A stretch of DNA of 64,000 bases. It comes from JAIBJN01 sp035762005. GTDB taxonomy: Bacteria; Actinomycetota; Thermoleophilia; Gaiellales; Gaiellaceae. The DNA is taken from assembly GCA_035762005.1 (NCBI GenBank), contig DASTQA010000068.1, positions 46,056-110,055 on the forward strand, in the 5' to 3' direction. The notes beneath the pieces were generated by a model. That model was given only the letters and a program-made list of their open reading frames with translations, was not told where the DNA came from and searched no databases. Positions within the stretch are counted from its first letter, which is position 1, and each line of letters opens with the position of its first letter. Below are positions 23,763-32,917 of the stretch, in pieces. Position numbers and translations under genes: made by a program.

Positions 23763-25405
23763 GGGTGACCCGGCAGCGCCTGCTCCTCGTCCTCTTCGCC
23801 CTCGCCGTCGCGGGGCTGGCCGCATCGCCGCCCGCCGCGGCGGACCCCGCGAAGCCGGAGCTGACGAGCGACGTCTCCGCCTGGAGCCGTGCCACCGAGG
23901 CGACGTTCTGGTTCACGAGCGACGGGGCCGGCTTCGCCTGCGGTCTCGACCGGGGCGCGAACGACCTCGCCCCCTGCACGTCTCCCTGGTCGTATGCAGG
24001 TCTCCCCGAGGGTGAGCACTCGTTCCACGTGCGGGCCGTCGAGGGATCCGAGACGAGCCCCCCGAGCAACCTCACCTGGACGATCGACCTGACGCCCCCG
24101 GTGCTCCCCGGCGACGCCGTCGCCGAGGCGTCCTCGCCCGAGGGCGCGACCGTGACGTTCGCCGCGAGCGACAACCTCGACGGGGACCCCGCACTCGACT
24201 GCGCACCCCTGGGACCGGGATCGAGGTTCCCGCTGGGCACGACCGACCTCGACTGCACGGCGATCGACGCGGCCGGGAACGCGAGCTCGAGCGGGACGGT
24301 CGCGGTCACGGTCCGGGACACGACGCCCCCGACCGTCGTACCGCACGCGGACGTCATCCGGGAGCAGGAGTCGCCGCAGGGAGCGGTCGTCGACTACGCG
24401 CTCCCTCTCGCCCGGGACGCCGCCGACGCGAGCCCGGTCGTCACGTGCGAGCCCGCTCCCGGCTCCCTCTTCCCGCTCGGCAGCACGTCCGTGACGTGCA
24501 GGGCGACCGACGCGGCCGGCCTGACGAGCGCTCCCGTCGGCTTCGCCGTCGTCGTGCAGGACGGCCCCCTGCCGGCGAGGCCGAGCCTCACGGCCGACGT
24601 CCCCCGCCTGACGAGGAGCCGGGCGGCGAGCTTCGCCTTCACCGTCGAGCCGGGCCTCGTGGCGGAGTGCGGGCTCGACGGTCCCTCGGGCGGGGGTGGC
24701 GGCCTCGGGCCCTGCGCGAGCGCGGGCGGGCAGAGCTACTCCGGTCTCGCGGACGGCGCCTACCTCTTCACGCTGCGCGTGACGAACGGCATCGGCAACG
24801 TGAGCCAGGCGACGTACGGCTGGACCGTCGACCGCACGGGCCCGGCCGCGGTCGCCGGCTTCGCGTCCCGCTCCGGCGACGGGTGGGCGAGGCTCCGCTG
24901 GAAGCGGCCGGCCGACCTCGACTACCGGCGCGTCCGCGTGTGGCGCAAGCGGGTCGGCGCCGGGAGCTGGAGACGCGTCGCAGAGCGGACGACCGGCGAT
25001 TCCTTCACCGACCGCCGGGTCGCGAACGACCGGCGCTACCGCTACCTGATCCGGAGCTTCGACAGGGCGGGGAACCCCTCGCCCGCCGTGGAGACGACGG
25101 CCCGTCCGAGCGCCGTCTTCGCGCCGCGGTACGACGCGCTCCTCTCCTCGCCGCCCCTCGTCGACTGGCGCACCGTCGGGCGCGCCACGTACTACAACAT
25201 GCAGCTCTGGCGGGGCGGCAGGAAGATCCTCAGCGTCTGGCCGCTCGCCTCCCGCTACCGGCTTCGCTCGGCCTGGCGGTTCGGGGGCAGGCGCCACTCG
25301 CTCGCCTCGGGCCGCGTCACGGTCTACGTCTGGCCGGGATTCGGCTCGAAGGCGGCCGTGCGGTACGGACCCCTCCTCGGCACGACGTCGTTCAGCGTCC
25401 GCTGA
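23759..25405 (+). CDS. Large secreted protein with HYR and fibronectin-III-like domains
   Basis: A 548-residue exported protein with a signal peptide (QRLLLVLFALAVAGLAASPPAAADP). Tandem beta-sandwich domains follow: a Cys-containing module (FACGLDRGANDLAPC) that recurs near residue 300 (AECGLDGPSG, GPCASAGG), two HYR-like domains (DLTPPVLPGDAVAEA with DLDCTAIDAAGNAS, and DTTPPTVVPHADV with SVTCRATDAAG), and a fibronectin-III-like domain (WARLRWKRPADLDYRRVRVW). HYR and FN3 domains mediate adhesion or polymer binding outside cells. The GTG start overlaps the stop of the preceding membrane protein gene. The C-terminal ~80 residues are Arg/Tyr/Trp-rich and unassigned. Confidence 0.8.
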   Translation: MRVTRQRLLLVLFALAVAGLAASPPAAADPAKPELTSDVSAWSRATEATFWFTSDGAGFACGLDRGANDLAPCTSPWSYAGLPEGEHSFHVRAVEGSETSPPSNLTWTIDLTPPVLPGDAVAEASSPEGATVTFAASDNLDGDPALDCAPLGPGSRFPLGTTDLDCTAIDAAGNASSSGTVAVTVRDTTPPTVVPHADVIREQESPQGAVVDYALPLARDAADASPVVTCEPAPGSLFPLGSTSVTCRATDAAGLTSAPVGFAVVVQDGPLPARPSLTADVPRLTRSRAASFAFTVEPGLVAECGLDGPSGGGGGLGPCASAGGQSYSGLADGAYLFTLRVTNGIGNVSQATYGWTVDRTGPAAVAGFASRSGDGWARLRWKRPADLDYRRVRVWRKRVGAGSWRRVAERTTGDSFTDRRVANDRRYRYLIRSFDRAGNPSPAVETTARPSAVFAPRYDALLSSPPLVDWRTVGRATYYNMQLWRGGRKILSVWPLASRYRLRSAWRFGGRRHSLASGRVTVYVWPGFGSKAAVRYGPLLGTTSFSVR

Positions 25406-25409
25406 GGCG

Positions 25410-25874
25410 CTAGGCGCCCGGCTTCCAGACCATGAGGACGAGGATCGTGACGGCGGCGGCCGCCGCGACCGCGTTGAGCGCGTCCGAGGCGCGGTCGTGG
25501 AGCAGCGCGTCGAGGTCGCCGCTCGGGCGGTCGTCCTCGGCCGCCAGGCGGTCGGCGAGCAGGCGGGCGCGCTTGGGCGCCTGCCCGCCGATCCCGCCGG
25601 CGAGGGCAGCGGCGGCGAGGAGCGCGAGCGAGGCGACCACCCAGCCGTCGAGGCCGTAGGCGGTCAGGTCGAGGAGCCAGAACCCGGCGGCGAGCGCGGA
25701 GACGGCGCCGAGGCCGACCATGAGGACGCCCCAGCGGGCCGCTCCGAGCAGCGCCGCGATCTCGCTCGGCCGCCTCCGGCGGCGCGCCGCCGCCTGGCCG
25801 GCGGCCGCGACCGCGAGCCCCGCGAAGAAGAGGATCGCGCCGGCGAGGTGGAGGAAGAGCGCCCACTCGTACAC
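25410..25874 (-). CDS. DUF2269-like four-helix membrane protein
   Basis: A 154-residue membrane protein with four predicted helices: residues 3-25 (WALFLHLAGAILFFAGLAVA), 46-70, 78-98 and 132-149. The HLAGAILFFAG start and overall length match DUF2269-type integral membrane proteins. The GTG start has no Shine-Dalgarno, but TAGCGT is placed exactly 6 nt upstream. It is divergent from narK with 93 bp between starts, and converges on the HYR gene with 4 bp between stops. Function is unknown. Confidence 0.72.
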   Translation of the reverse strand: MYEWALFLHLAGAILFFAGLAVAAAGQAAARRRRRPSEIAALLGAARWGVLMVGLGAVSALAAGFWLLDLTAYGLDGWVVASLALLAAAALAGGIGGQAPKRARLLADRLAAEDDRPSGDLDALLHDRASDALNAVAAAAAVTILVLMVWKPGA

Positions 25875-25880
25875 GCCGCC

Positions 25881-25886
25881 ACGCTA
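25881..25886 (-). promoter_or_regulatory. -10 hexamer TAGCGT, leaderless-type
   Basis: TAGCGT, 6 nt, then the GTG start at 25874 on the minus strand. There is no Shine-Dalgarno. Together with 25956-25961 it makes a pair of divergent leaderless-type promoters. Confidence 0.5.
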
Positions 25887-25915
25887 GCGGCCGTCCGTAC
25901 TTCCTACCGACAATC

Positions 25916-25926
25916 GTTGCGGCAAC
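25916..25926. promoter_or_regulatory. Palindrome GTTGC-G-GCAAC upstream of narK
   Basis: A perfect 5-bp inverted repeat with a 1-nt centre in the 93-bp divergent region before the nar operon. It lies about 30 nt upstream of the candidate narK -10, so it could be an activator or repressor site. The protein that binds it is not known. Confidence 0.4.
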
Positions 25927-25955
25927 TATCCGACCCGCCTCCGGCGGAGGTGTCC

Positions 25956-25961
25956 TAGGAT
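25956..25961 (+). promoter_or_regulatory. -10 hexamer TAGGAT of the nar operon, leaderless-type
   Basis: TAGGAT-CCGGCC-GTG places the -10 hexamer 6 nt before the narK start. The nearest GGAGG is about 17 nt upstream of the GTG, too far for a normal ribosome-binding site. The same CCGGCC-GTG context follows TATGGT at the P450 gene. Confidence 0.5.
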
Positions 25962-25967
25962 CCGGCC

Positions 25968-27161
25968 GTGGCCGGCCCGGAGACCGCGACCGCCCGGAAC
26001 AATCTCGTCCTCTCGACCGTCGCCTTCGCGCTCTGCTTCAGCGCCTGGGGGCTGATGGCCCCGCTCGCGCGCCGCTTCGAGGACGACCTCGACCTCTCGA
26101 GCACGCAGACGGCCGTGCTGATTGCGATCCCGGTCGTGCTCGGGTCGCTGCTGCGGATCCCGGTCGGCGCCCTGACCGACCGCATCGGCGGCCGGGTGAT
26201 GTTCCCGGTCATCCTCCTGCTCTCCGTCCCGCCGAGCCTCGCGCTCGGCTTCGCGGAGAGCTACTGGGCGCTCGTCGGGGTCGGGTTCTTCCTCGGCGTC
26301 GCCGGCTCGTCCTTCGCGGTCGGCGTGCCCTTCGTCGCCGGCTGGTACGGCAAGGAGCGGCAGGGCTTCGCGGTGGGCGTCTACGGCGTGGGGAACATCG
26401 GCACGGCGGTGGCGGCGTTCAGCGCGCCCGCCATCGTCGACGTCTGGGGGCGCCCCGCGCTCGGGTTCGTCGCCGCCGCCATCCTCGGCGCCGGCGCCGC
26501 GGTCTTCTGGCTGCGGGCGCACGATCCGCCCGGCGAGCGCCCGCGGACGGACTACCGCGCCGTCCTCGGCGCGCGCTGGCGGCTCTGGCGGCTCGCCCTC
26601 TTCTACTTCGTCACCTTCGGCGGCTTCGTGGCGATGGCGGTCTTCCTCCCGAAGCTGCTCGTCGACTGGTTCGACCTCTCGCTCGTCGACGCCGGGCTGC
26701 GGGCCGCCGGGTTCACGGTCGTGGCGACGTTCGCCCGCCCGCTCGGCGGGTGGCTCGCCGACCGCTACGGCGCCTACCCGGTGCTCGTGATCTCGTTCGC
26801 GGGCATCGCCGTGGACGCGGGCGTGCTCGCGGCGGTCGCACCCGAGCCGCGCATCGTGCCGGTCACGCTCGCCTGCCTCTCGCTGGCCGGGTTCCTCGGC
26901 GCGGGCAACGGCGCCGTCTTCAAGCTCGTCCCGACGGAGTTCCCCACGAACGCGGGGGCGGCGACCGGGATCGTCGGTGCCGCCGGCGGGCTCGGGGGCT
27001 TCTTCCCGCCGCTGCTCATGGGCGTCGTCAACGACGCCTTCGGCTCCTACACGCTGGGGTTCGTCGGCCTGCTCCTCTTCACGGCGGGCTGCCTGGCGCT
27101 GACCGTCTGGCTCCTGCGGAGCGCGCCGCCCGCCGAGCTGCGGGGAGGGCTGCATGCGTAG
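25968..27161 (+). CDS. narK: Nitrate/nitrite transporter NarK (MFS)
   Basis: This 397-residue major facilitator has about 12 membrane helices. It carries the NarK/NasA signature Gly/Asn-rich helix GVYGVGNIGTAVAAF, a second such stretch near residue 335 (TGIVGAAGGLGGFFPPLLMG), and conserved Arg residues in helices 2 and 8 (LLRIPVGALTDRIGG, ATFARPLGGWLADRYG). It imports nitrate, or exchanges it for nitrite, to serve the cytoplasm-facing NarG active site. It is the first gene of the nar operon and overlaps narG by 8 nt. Transcription probably starts at or near its GTG. Confidence 0.93.
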   Translation: MAGPETATARNNLVLSTVAFALCFSAWGLMAPLARRFEDDLDLSSTQTAVLIAIPVVLGSLLRIPVGALTDRIGGRVMFPVILLLSVPPSLALGFAESYWALVGVGFFLGVAGSSFAVGVPFVAGWYGKERQGFAVGVYGVGNIGTAVAAFSAPAIVDVWGRPALGFVAAAILGAGAAVFWLRAHDPPGERPRTDYRAVLGARWRLWRLALFYFVTFGGFVAMAVFLPKLLVDWFDLSLVDAGLRAAGFTVVATFARPLGGWLADRYGAYPVLVISFAGIAVDAGVLAAVAPEPRIVPVTLACLSLAGFLGAGNGAVFKLVPTEFPTNAGAATGIVGAAGGLGGFFPPLLMGVVNDAFGSYTLGFVGLLLFTAGCLALTVWLLRSAPPAELRGGLHA

Positions 27162-30100
27162 CCCGCGCTACTTCACGGGCGCGCCGCGGGCGGCGGACGG
27201 CTGGAGCGAGCTCGCGCCGCACGGGCGCGCGTGGGAGTCGCTCTACCGCGAGCGCTGGGCGCACGACAAGGTCGTCCGTTCGACGCACGGGGTGAACTGC
27301 ACCGGCTCCTGCTCGTGGAAGGTCCACGTCAAGGAGGGGATCGTCGCCTGGGAGACCCAGCAGACGGACTACCCCTCGAACGGCCCCGACATGCCGGAGT
27401 ACGAGCCGCGCGGCTGCCCGCGGGGGGCCTCCTTCAGCTGGTACCTCTACTCGCCGCTGCGCGTGAAGTACCCCTACGTGCGCGGCGTCCTGCTCGATCT
27501 CTGGCGAGAGGCGCTCGCGCGGACGGGCGACCCCGTCCACGCCTGGGCGGAGGTGGTCGACGACCCCGAGAAGGCGCGCCGGTACAAGTCGCAGCGGGGC
27601 CGGGGCGGCTTCGTGCGCGCCTCCTGGGACGAGGTCGCCGACCTGATCGCCGCGGCCCACGTCCACACGATCCGGCGGTACGGGCCCGACCGGGTCGCGG
27701 GCTTCTCGCCCATCCCGGCGATGTCCATGGTCTCGTACGCCGCCGGGACGCGGTTCCTCTCGCTCATCGGCGGCGTCTGCCTCTCCTTCTACGACTGGTA
27801 CGCCGACCTGCCGCCCGCCTCCCCGCAGATCTGGGGCGACCAAACCGACGTGCCCGAGTCGGCCGACTGGTGGAACGCGAGCTACATGATCGTCTGGGGC
27901 TCCAACATCCCGCAGACGAGGACACCCGACGCGCACTTCCTCGCGGAGGCTCGCTACCGCGGCCAGAAGGTGGTCGTCGTCTCGCCCGACTACGCAGGAC
28001 ACACGAAGTTCGCCGACCACTGGCTCGCGGCGAGCCCCGGCACGGACGGCGCGCTCGCGCTGGCGATGGCGCACGTCATCTTCAAGGAGTTCCACGCCGA
28101 CCGGTCGGTGCCCTACTTCGACGACTACGCCCGCCGCTACACCGACATGCCGTTCCTCGTCACCCTGCGGCGGCGGGGGGACGCGTACGTCGCCGACCGG
28201 TTCCTGCGCGCGTCCGACCTCGGGCGGACGGACGAGAACGCGGACTGGAAGACGGTCGTGCTCGACGAGGCGACCGGGATGCCGGCCGTCCCCGAGGGCT
28301 CCATCGGCTTCCGCTGGGGCGAGCAGGGGAAGGGCCGCTGGAACCTCGAGCTCGGCGAGATCCGGCCCGCGCTCTCGCTCCTCGACAGGCACCAGGAGCT
28401 CGTCCCGCTCGACCTCCCCCGCTTCGACGTCCCCGCCGAGACGGAGGGCGGGACCGTCCACCGGCGCGGCGTCCCCGCGCTCCGCGTCGGCGGGCACCTC
28501 GTCACGACGGTGTTCGACCTCCTCGCCGCGCAGCTGGGCGTCCGCCGGGGCGAGCTCCCCGGCGAGTGGCCCGATGGCTACGACGACCCCGGCCCCTACA
28601 CGCCCGCGTGGCAGGAGCCCATCACGGGCGTGGACGCGGCGCTCGTCGTCCGGGTCGCGCGCGAGTTCGCCCGCAACGCCGAGCGCTCGCGGGGCCGCTC
28701 GATGATCGTCATGGGCGCCGGGACGAACCACTGGTACCACTCCGACCAGATCTACCGCGCGATGCTGACGCTCGTGCTCCTCTGCGGCTGCCAGGGCGTC
28801 AACGGGGGCGGCTGGGCGCACTACGTCGGCCAGGAGAAGGTGCGTCCGATCACCGGCTGGTCGACGCTTGCGTTCGCGCTCGACTGGCTCCGGCCGCCCC
28901 GCCAGCAGGCGACGACCGCCTACTGGTTCCTGATGAGCGACCAGTGGCGCTACCAGCGGACCTCGTCCGGCGAGTTCGCCACGCCCCTCGGGAGCGGCAA
29001 GCTGCGGGGCCTCCACCTCGCCGACACGGTCGCGCTCGCCGCCCGGCTCGGCTGGACGCCCCTCTATCCCAGCTTCGACCGCAACCCGCTCGACGTCTGC
29101 GACGAGGCCGAGCGCGCGGGCCGCGAGGTGCCCGAGCACGTCGTCGACGAGCTCCGCGCCGGCCGCCTTCGCTTCGCGGCCGAGGACCCGGACGCGCCCT
29201 CGAACCATCCCCGCGTCCTCACGCTCTGGCGCGCCAACCTCCTCGGCTCGTCGAGCAAGGGGCACGAGTACTTCCTTCGGCACGTCCTCGGCGTCGAGAG
29301 CGACGCGATCCGCAACGCGGAGACGCCGCCGGAGCTGCGCGCGAAGGAGGTCGTCTGGCGCGAGGATGCGCCCGTCGGCAAGCTCGACCTCTTCACGACG
29401 ATCGACTTCCGCATGAACGGGTCGGCGATCTACTCGGACGTCGTCCTGCCGGCCGCCACCTGGTACGAGAAGCACGACCTCTCCTCCACGGACCTCCACC
29501 CGTTTGTGCACTCGTTCAACGCGGCCGTGCCGCCGCCGTGGGAGACGAGAACCGACTTCGACGTCTTCCGCCGGATCACCGAGTCCTTCTCGCGCCTGGC
29601 CGAGAGGCACCTCGGCGTTCGCCGGGACGTCGTCGCCGCGCCGCTCCTCCACGACACGCCGGACGAGCTCGCCCAGCCGCTCGGCAAGGTGCTCGACTGG
29701 AAGGCGGGCGAGTGCGAGCCGGTGCCGGGGAAGACGATGCCCAAGCTCGTCGTCGTCGAGCGCGACTACCCGGCGACGCTGGAGCGGTGGCTCGCGCTGG
29801 GCCCGCTCGTCGAGGAGCTCGGCGTCGGCGTCAAGGGCGTCGCCTGGAAGCCGGCCCCCGAGGTGGCCGAGCTCGCCCGCCGCAACGGCGTCTGGCGGCA
29901 GGGCCGCGCGGCCGGGAGGCCGCGCCTGCGGCGGGACGTCGACTGGTGCGAGGCGATCCTCGCGCTCTCCGGCGTCACGAACGGCCGCCTCGCCGTCGAG
30001 GGCTTCCGCGCGCTCGAGCAGCGGGCGGGCGTCCCGCTCGCCGACCTCGTCGAGGAGCGGGCCGACGAGTCGATCTCGTTCGGCGACGTGCAGGTGCAGC

Positions 30101-30792
30101 CGCGCAAGGTGCTCGCCTCGCCGGAGTGGTCGGGGTCGGAGTCGCGCACGCGCCGCTACTCGCCGTTCACCGTCAACGTCGACCGCCGCCTCCCGTGGCG
30201 GACGCTGACGGGCCGCCAGCACCTGTACCTCGACCACGAGTGGATGCTCGAGTTCGGCGAGGGTCTGCCCGTCTTCCGGCCGCCGCTCGACGTGCTGCGG
30301 CACGTGGGCGACCAGTTCTCCGGGGAGGAGGGTCGCGCCGAGGTCCAGCTCCGCTTCCTCTCGCCCCACTCGAAGTGGTCGATCCACTCGGAGTTCCAGG
30401 ACAACCTGACCATGCTCACGCTCTTCCGCGGCGGTCCCACCGTCTGGCTCTCGCCCGCCGACGCCGAGCGGATCGGCGCGGTCGACAATGACTGGGTCGA
30501 GGTCTTCAACCGCAACGGCGCGGTCCCCTGCCGGGCCGTCGTCTCCCACCGCGTCCCGGAGGGGGTCTCGCTCATGTACCACTCGCAGGACCGGCACGTG
30601 AACGTGCCCCGCTCGGAGCTCTCGGGCACGCGCGGCGGCACCGACAACTCGGTCACGCGCATCTCGATCAAGCCGACGCTCCTCGTCGGCGGGTACGCGC
30701 AGCTCTCGTGGGGGTTCAACTACTACGGCCCGACGGGGCCGCAGCGGGACGAGGTGGTCGTCGTTCGCAAGATGCGGGAGGTCGTCTACTGA
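27154..30792 (+). CDS. narG: Respiratory nitrate reductase alpha subunit
   Basis: A 1212-residue molybdopterin oxidoreductase that reduces nitrate to nitrite on the cytoplasmic face of the membrane, taking electrons from NarH. The FS0 cluster ligands are visible as His45, Cys49, Cys53 and Cys88 (HGVNCTGSCSW and GCPRG). The molybdenum ligand Asp214 lies in SFYDWYADLPPASPQ, followed by EQTD-type sequence DQTDVPESADWWN and WGSNIPQTRTPDAHF. There is no twin-arginine signal, consistent with the cytoplasmic Nar rather than periplasmic type. Length matches NarG. It overlaps narK by 8 nt and shares TGATG with narH, so the subunits are translationally coupled. Confidence 0.97.
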   Translation: MRSPRYFTGAPRAADGWSELAPHGRAWESLYRERWAHDKVVRSTHGVNCTGSCSWKVHVKEGIVAWETQQTDYPSNGPDMPEYEPRGCPRGASFSWYLYSPLRVKYPYVRGVLLDLWREALARTGDPVHAWAEVVDDPEKARRYKSQRGRGGFVRASWDEVADLIAAAHVHTIRRYGPDRVAGFSPIPAMSMVSYAAGTRFLSLIGGVCLSFYDWYADLPPASPQIWGDQTDVPESADWWNASYMIVWGSNIPQTRTPDAHFLAEARYRGQKVVVVSPDYAGHTKFADHWLAASPGTDGALALAMAHVIFKEFHADRSVPYFDDYARRYTDMPFLVTLRRRGDAYVADRFLRASDLGRTDENADWKTVVLDEATGMPAVPEGSIGFRWGEQGKGRWNLELGEIRPALSLLDRHQELVPLDLPRFDVPAETEGGTVHRRGVPALRVGGHLVTTVFDLLAAQLGVRRGELPGEWPDGYDDPGPYTPAWQEPITGVDAALVVRVAREFARNAERSRGRSMIVMGAGTNHWYHSDQIYRAMLTLVLLCGCQGVNGGGWAHYVGQEKVRPITGWSTLAFALDWLRPPRQQATTAYWFLMSDQWRYQRTSSGEFATPLGSGKLRGLHLADTVALAARLGWTPLYPSFDRNPLDVCDEAERAGREVPEHVVDELRAGRLRFAAEDPDAPSNHPRVLTLWRANLLGSSSKGHEYFLRHVLGVESDAIRNAETPPELRAKEVVWREDAPVGKLDLFTTIDFRMNGSAIYSDVVLPAATWYEKHDLSSTDLHPFVHSFNAAVPPPWETRTDFDVFRRITESFSRLAERHLGVRRDVVAAPLLHDTPDELAQPLGKVLDWKAGECEPVPGKTMPKLVVVERDYPATLERWLALGPLVEELGVGVKGVAWKPAPEVAELARRNGVWRQGRAAGRPRLRRDVDWCEAILALSGVTNGRLAVEGFRALEQRAGVPLADLVEERADESISFGDVQVQPRKVLASPEWSGSESRTRRYSPFTVNVDRRLPWRTLTGRQHLYLDHEWMLEFGEGLPVFRPPLDVLRHVGDQFSGEEGRAEVQLRFLSPHSKWSIHSEFQDNLTMLTLFRGGPTVWLSPADAERIGAVDNDWVEVFNRNGAVPCRAVVSHRVPEGVSLMYHSQDRHVNVPRSELSGTRGGTDNSVTRISIKPTLLVGGYAQLSWGFNYYGPTGPQRDEVVVVRKMREVVY

Positions 30793-32303
30793 TGCGAGTC
30801 CGTGCGCAGGTCGGAATGGTCATGAGCCTCGACAAGTGCATCGGGTGCCACACGTGCTCGGTCACCTGCAAGAACGTCTGGACGAACCGGAAGGGCACCG
30901 AGTACATCTGGTTCAACGACGTCGAGACGAAGCCCGGCGTCGGCTACCCGAAGCGCTGGGAGGACCAGGAGCAGTGGCGGGGCGGCTGGGAGCTCGACCG
31001 GCGCGGGAAGCTCCGGCTGAAGGCGGGCGGGAAGCTGCGCAAGCTCGCCAACCTCTTCTACAACCCCGACCTGCCCACGATGGACGACTACTACGAGCCG
31101 TGGACCTACGACTACGAGACGCTCACGAGCGCGCCGCCGTCGGAGCACCAGCCGGTGGCGCGGCCGCACTCGCAGCTCGACGGGCGCCCGCTCGAGCTCC
31201 AGTGGGGCCCGAACTGGGAGGACGACCTCGCCGGCTCGCACGTCTACGCGCGCCAGGACCCGAACCTGCGCGCGGCCGCCGAGGAGGCGGTCCGGCTCGA
31301 GTACGAGCAGACGTTCATGTTCTACCTCCCGCGCATCTGCGAGCACTGCATCAACCCCTCGTGCGTCGCCTCGTGCCCCTCCGGGGCGATGTACAAGCGG
31401 GAGGAGGACGGGATCGTGCTCGTCGACCAGGAAGCCTGCCGGAGCTGGCGCTTCTGCGTCTCCGGCTGCCCCTACAAGAAGGTGTACTTCAACTGGGTCA
31501 CCGGCAAGGCCGAGAAGTGCACGTTCTGCTACCCGCGCATCGAGGCGGGCCAGCCGACCGTCTGCTCGGAGACCTGCGTCGGCCGGATCCGCTACCTCGG
31601 GATCGTCCTCTACGACGCCGACCGCGTCGAGGCTGCCGCCTCGGTGCGGGACGAGAGGGACCTCCTCGCCTCGCAGCTGTCGCTCCTCCTCGACCCGGAC
31701 GACCCCGAGGTGCAGGAGCGCGCCCGCGCCGACGGCATCCCGGAGGACTGGCTCGAGGCCGCGCGCCGCTCCCCCGTCTACGCGCTCTGCGCCCGCTTCG
31801 GCGTCGCCCTGCCGCTCCACCCGGAGTTCCGTACGCTGCCGATGGTCTGGTACGTCCCGCCGCTGTCGCCCGTGCTCGAGTTCGCCGCCGGCCCCGACGG
31901 CGACGGCGACCCGGACGACGTCTTCCCGGCGATCGACGACCTCCGCATCCCGATCAGCTACCTCGCCAACCTCCTGGCCGCCGGCGACGAGGAGCCGGTG
32001 CGGACCGCCCTCAAGCGGCAGGCCGCCATGCGCCGGATCATGCGGGAGCGGACGCTCGGCGAGGAGCCGGAGCAGGCGCTCGCGGCCGAGGTGGGCATGA
32101 CGCTCGCGGACGTCGAGGACATGTACCGGCTGCTCGCCCTCGGCAAGTACGACGAGCGCTACGTCATCCCGCAGGCGCACGCGGAGACGGCGGGCGACCT
32201 CGAGGCGATGCAGGGGAGCTGCGGCTACGACCTGCCGGAGTCGGGCATCGCCGCCGGCGAGCCCGAGGTCGACCTCTTCAAGATGCTGCGGGAGGGGGAG
32301 TGA
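30792..32303 (+). CDS. narH: Respiratory nitrate reductase beta subunit
   Basis: A 503-residue iron-sulfur protein that carries electrons from NarI haem to NarG. All four cluster sets are present: Cys16/19/22/26 (CIGCHTCSVTC), Cys183/186/191/195 (CEHCINPSCVASC), Cys216-Trp219-Cys222/226 (CRSWRFCVSGC), where Trp marks the [3Fe-4S] cluster, and Cys243/246/258/262 (CTFC, CSETC). The ATG overlaps the narG TGA by one base (TGATG), which decides the start. The protein is soluble and membrane-attached through NarI. Confidence 0.97.
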   Translation: MRVRAQVGMVMSLDKCIGCHTCSVTCKNVWTNRKGTEYIWFNDVETKPGVGYPKRWEDQEQWRGGWELDRRGKLRLKAGGKLRKLANLFYNPDLPTMDDYYEPWTYDYETLTSAPPSEHQPVARPHSQLDGRPLELQWGPNWEDDLAGSHVYARQDPNLRAAAEEAVRLEYEQTFMFYLPRICEHCINPSCVASCPSGAMYKREEDGIVLVDQEACRSWRFCVSGCPYKKVYFNWVTGKAEKCTFCYPRIEAGQPTVCSETCVGRIRYLGIVLYDADRVEAAASVRDERDLLASQLSLLLDPDDPEVQERARADGIPEDWLEAARRSPVYALCARFGVALPLHPEFRTLPMVWYVPPLSPVLEFAAGPDGDGDPDDVFPAIDDLRIPISYLANLLAAGDEEPVRTALKRQAAMRRIMRERTLGEEPEQALAAEVGMTLADVEDMYRLLALGKYDERYVIPQAHAETAGDLEAMQGSCGYDLPESGIAAGEPEVDLFKMLREGE

Positions 32304-32917
32304 GCCTCTTCTCCCTCGCTTCGCGCCTGCTCGCCTACCCCGACGAGGAGCTCGAGGGCGCGTACGCGGAGGCGGCCGCCGAGGCCGCCGCGCTTCCTCC
32401 CTCGCCGGCGGCGGAGGCGCTCGGCCGCTTCCTCGCCTGGTTCGCGACCACGTCCGGCGACGAGCGCCGGCGGGCCTACGTGACGACGTTCGACTTCGAC
32501 CGGCGTACGAACCTCTACCTCACGTACCACCTCCACGGGGACCGCCGGCGCCGCGGGATCGAGCTCGTGCGCCTCAAGCGCCGCTTCCGCGAGGCGGGCC
32601 TCGAGCTCGCCGAGGGCGAGCTCCCCGACTACCTGCCCGTCCTGCTCGAGTTCGCGGAGCTCGCGCCCGGGCCGGGGACCGCGGTCTTGACCGGGCTTCG
32701 CGGCTCGCTCGAGCTCGTCCGGGCCGCCCTGCACGAGCGCGGAAGCGCGTACGCTGACCTGCTCGAGGCGATCGTGCTCGCGCTGCCGCCGCTCACCCGC
32801 CGCCAGGCGGAGGCCGTCCACCGCCTCGCCGCCGAGGGGCCGCCCACCGAGCAGGTGGGCCTCGAATCGTTCACGCCTCCCGAGCTCGAGCCGTTCCTCG
32901 CCGGGCGGGACCGGTGA
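32300..32917 (+). CDS. narJ: Nitrate reductase assembly chaperone
   Basis: A 205-residue helical protein of the NarJ/TorD chaperone family (LFSLASRLLAYPDEELEG near the start, YVTTFDFDRRTNLYLTYHLHGD, DYLPVLLEFAELAPG). NarJ helps insert the molybdenum cofactor and attach NarGH to NarI and is not part of the final enzyme. The GTG overlaps the narH stop (GTGA), and its own stop overlaps narI in the same way. Size and position in narGHJI are typical. Confidence 0.95.
   Translation: MSLFSLASRLLAYPDEELEGAYAEAAAEAAALPPSPAAEALGRFLAWFATTSGDERRRAYVTTFDFDRRTNLYLTYHLHGDRRRRGIELVRLKRRFREAGLELAEGELPDYLPVLLEFAELAPGPGTAVLTGLRGSLELVRAALHERGSAYADLLEAIVLALPPLTRRQAEAVHRLAAEGPPTEQVGLESFTPPELEPFLAGRDR

Noticed and set aside
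27079..30597. A 1172-codon minus-strand open frame opposite narG
   Set aside because: A shadow of narG; low-complexity composition and no recognisable domains, whereas narG has all catalytic ligands.
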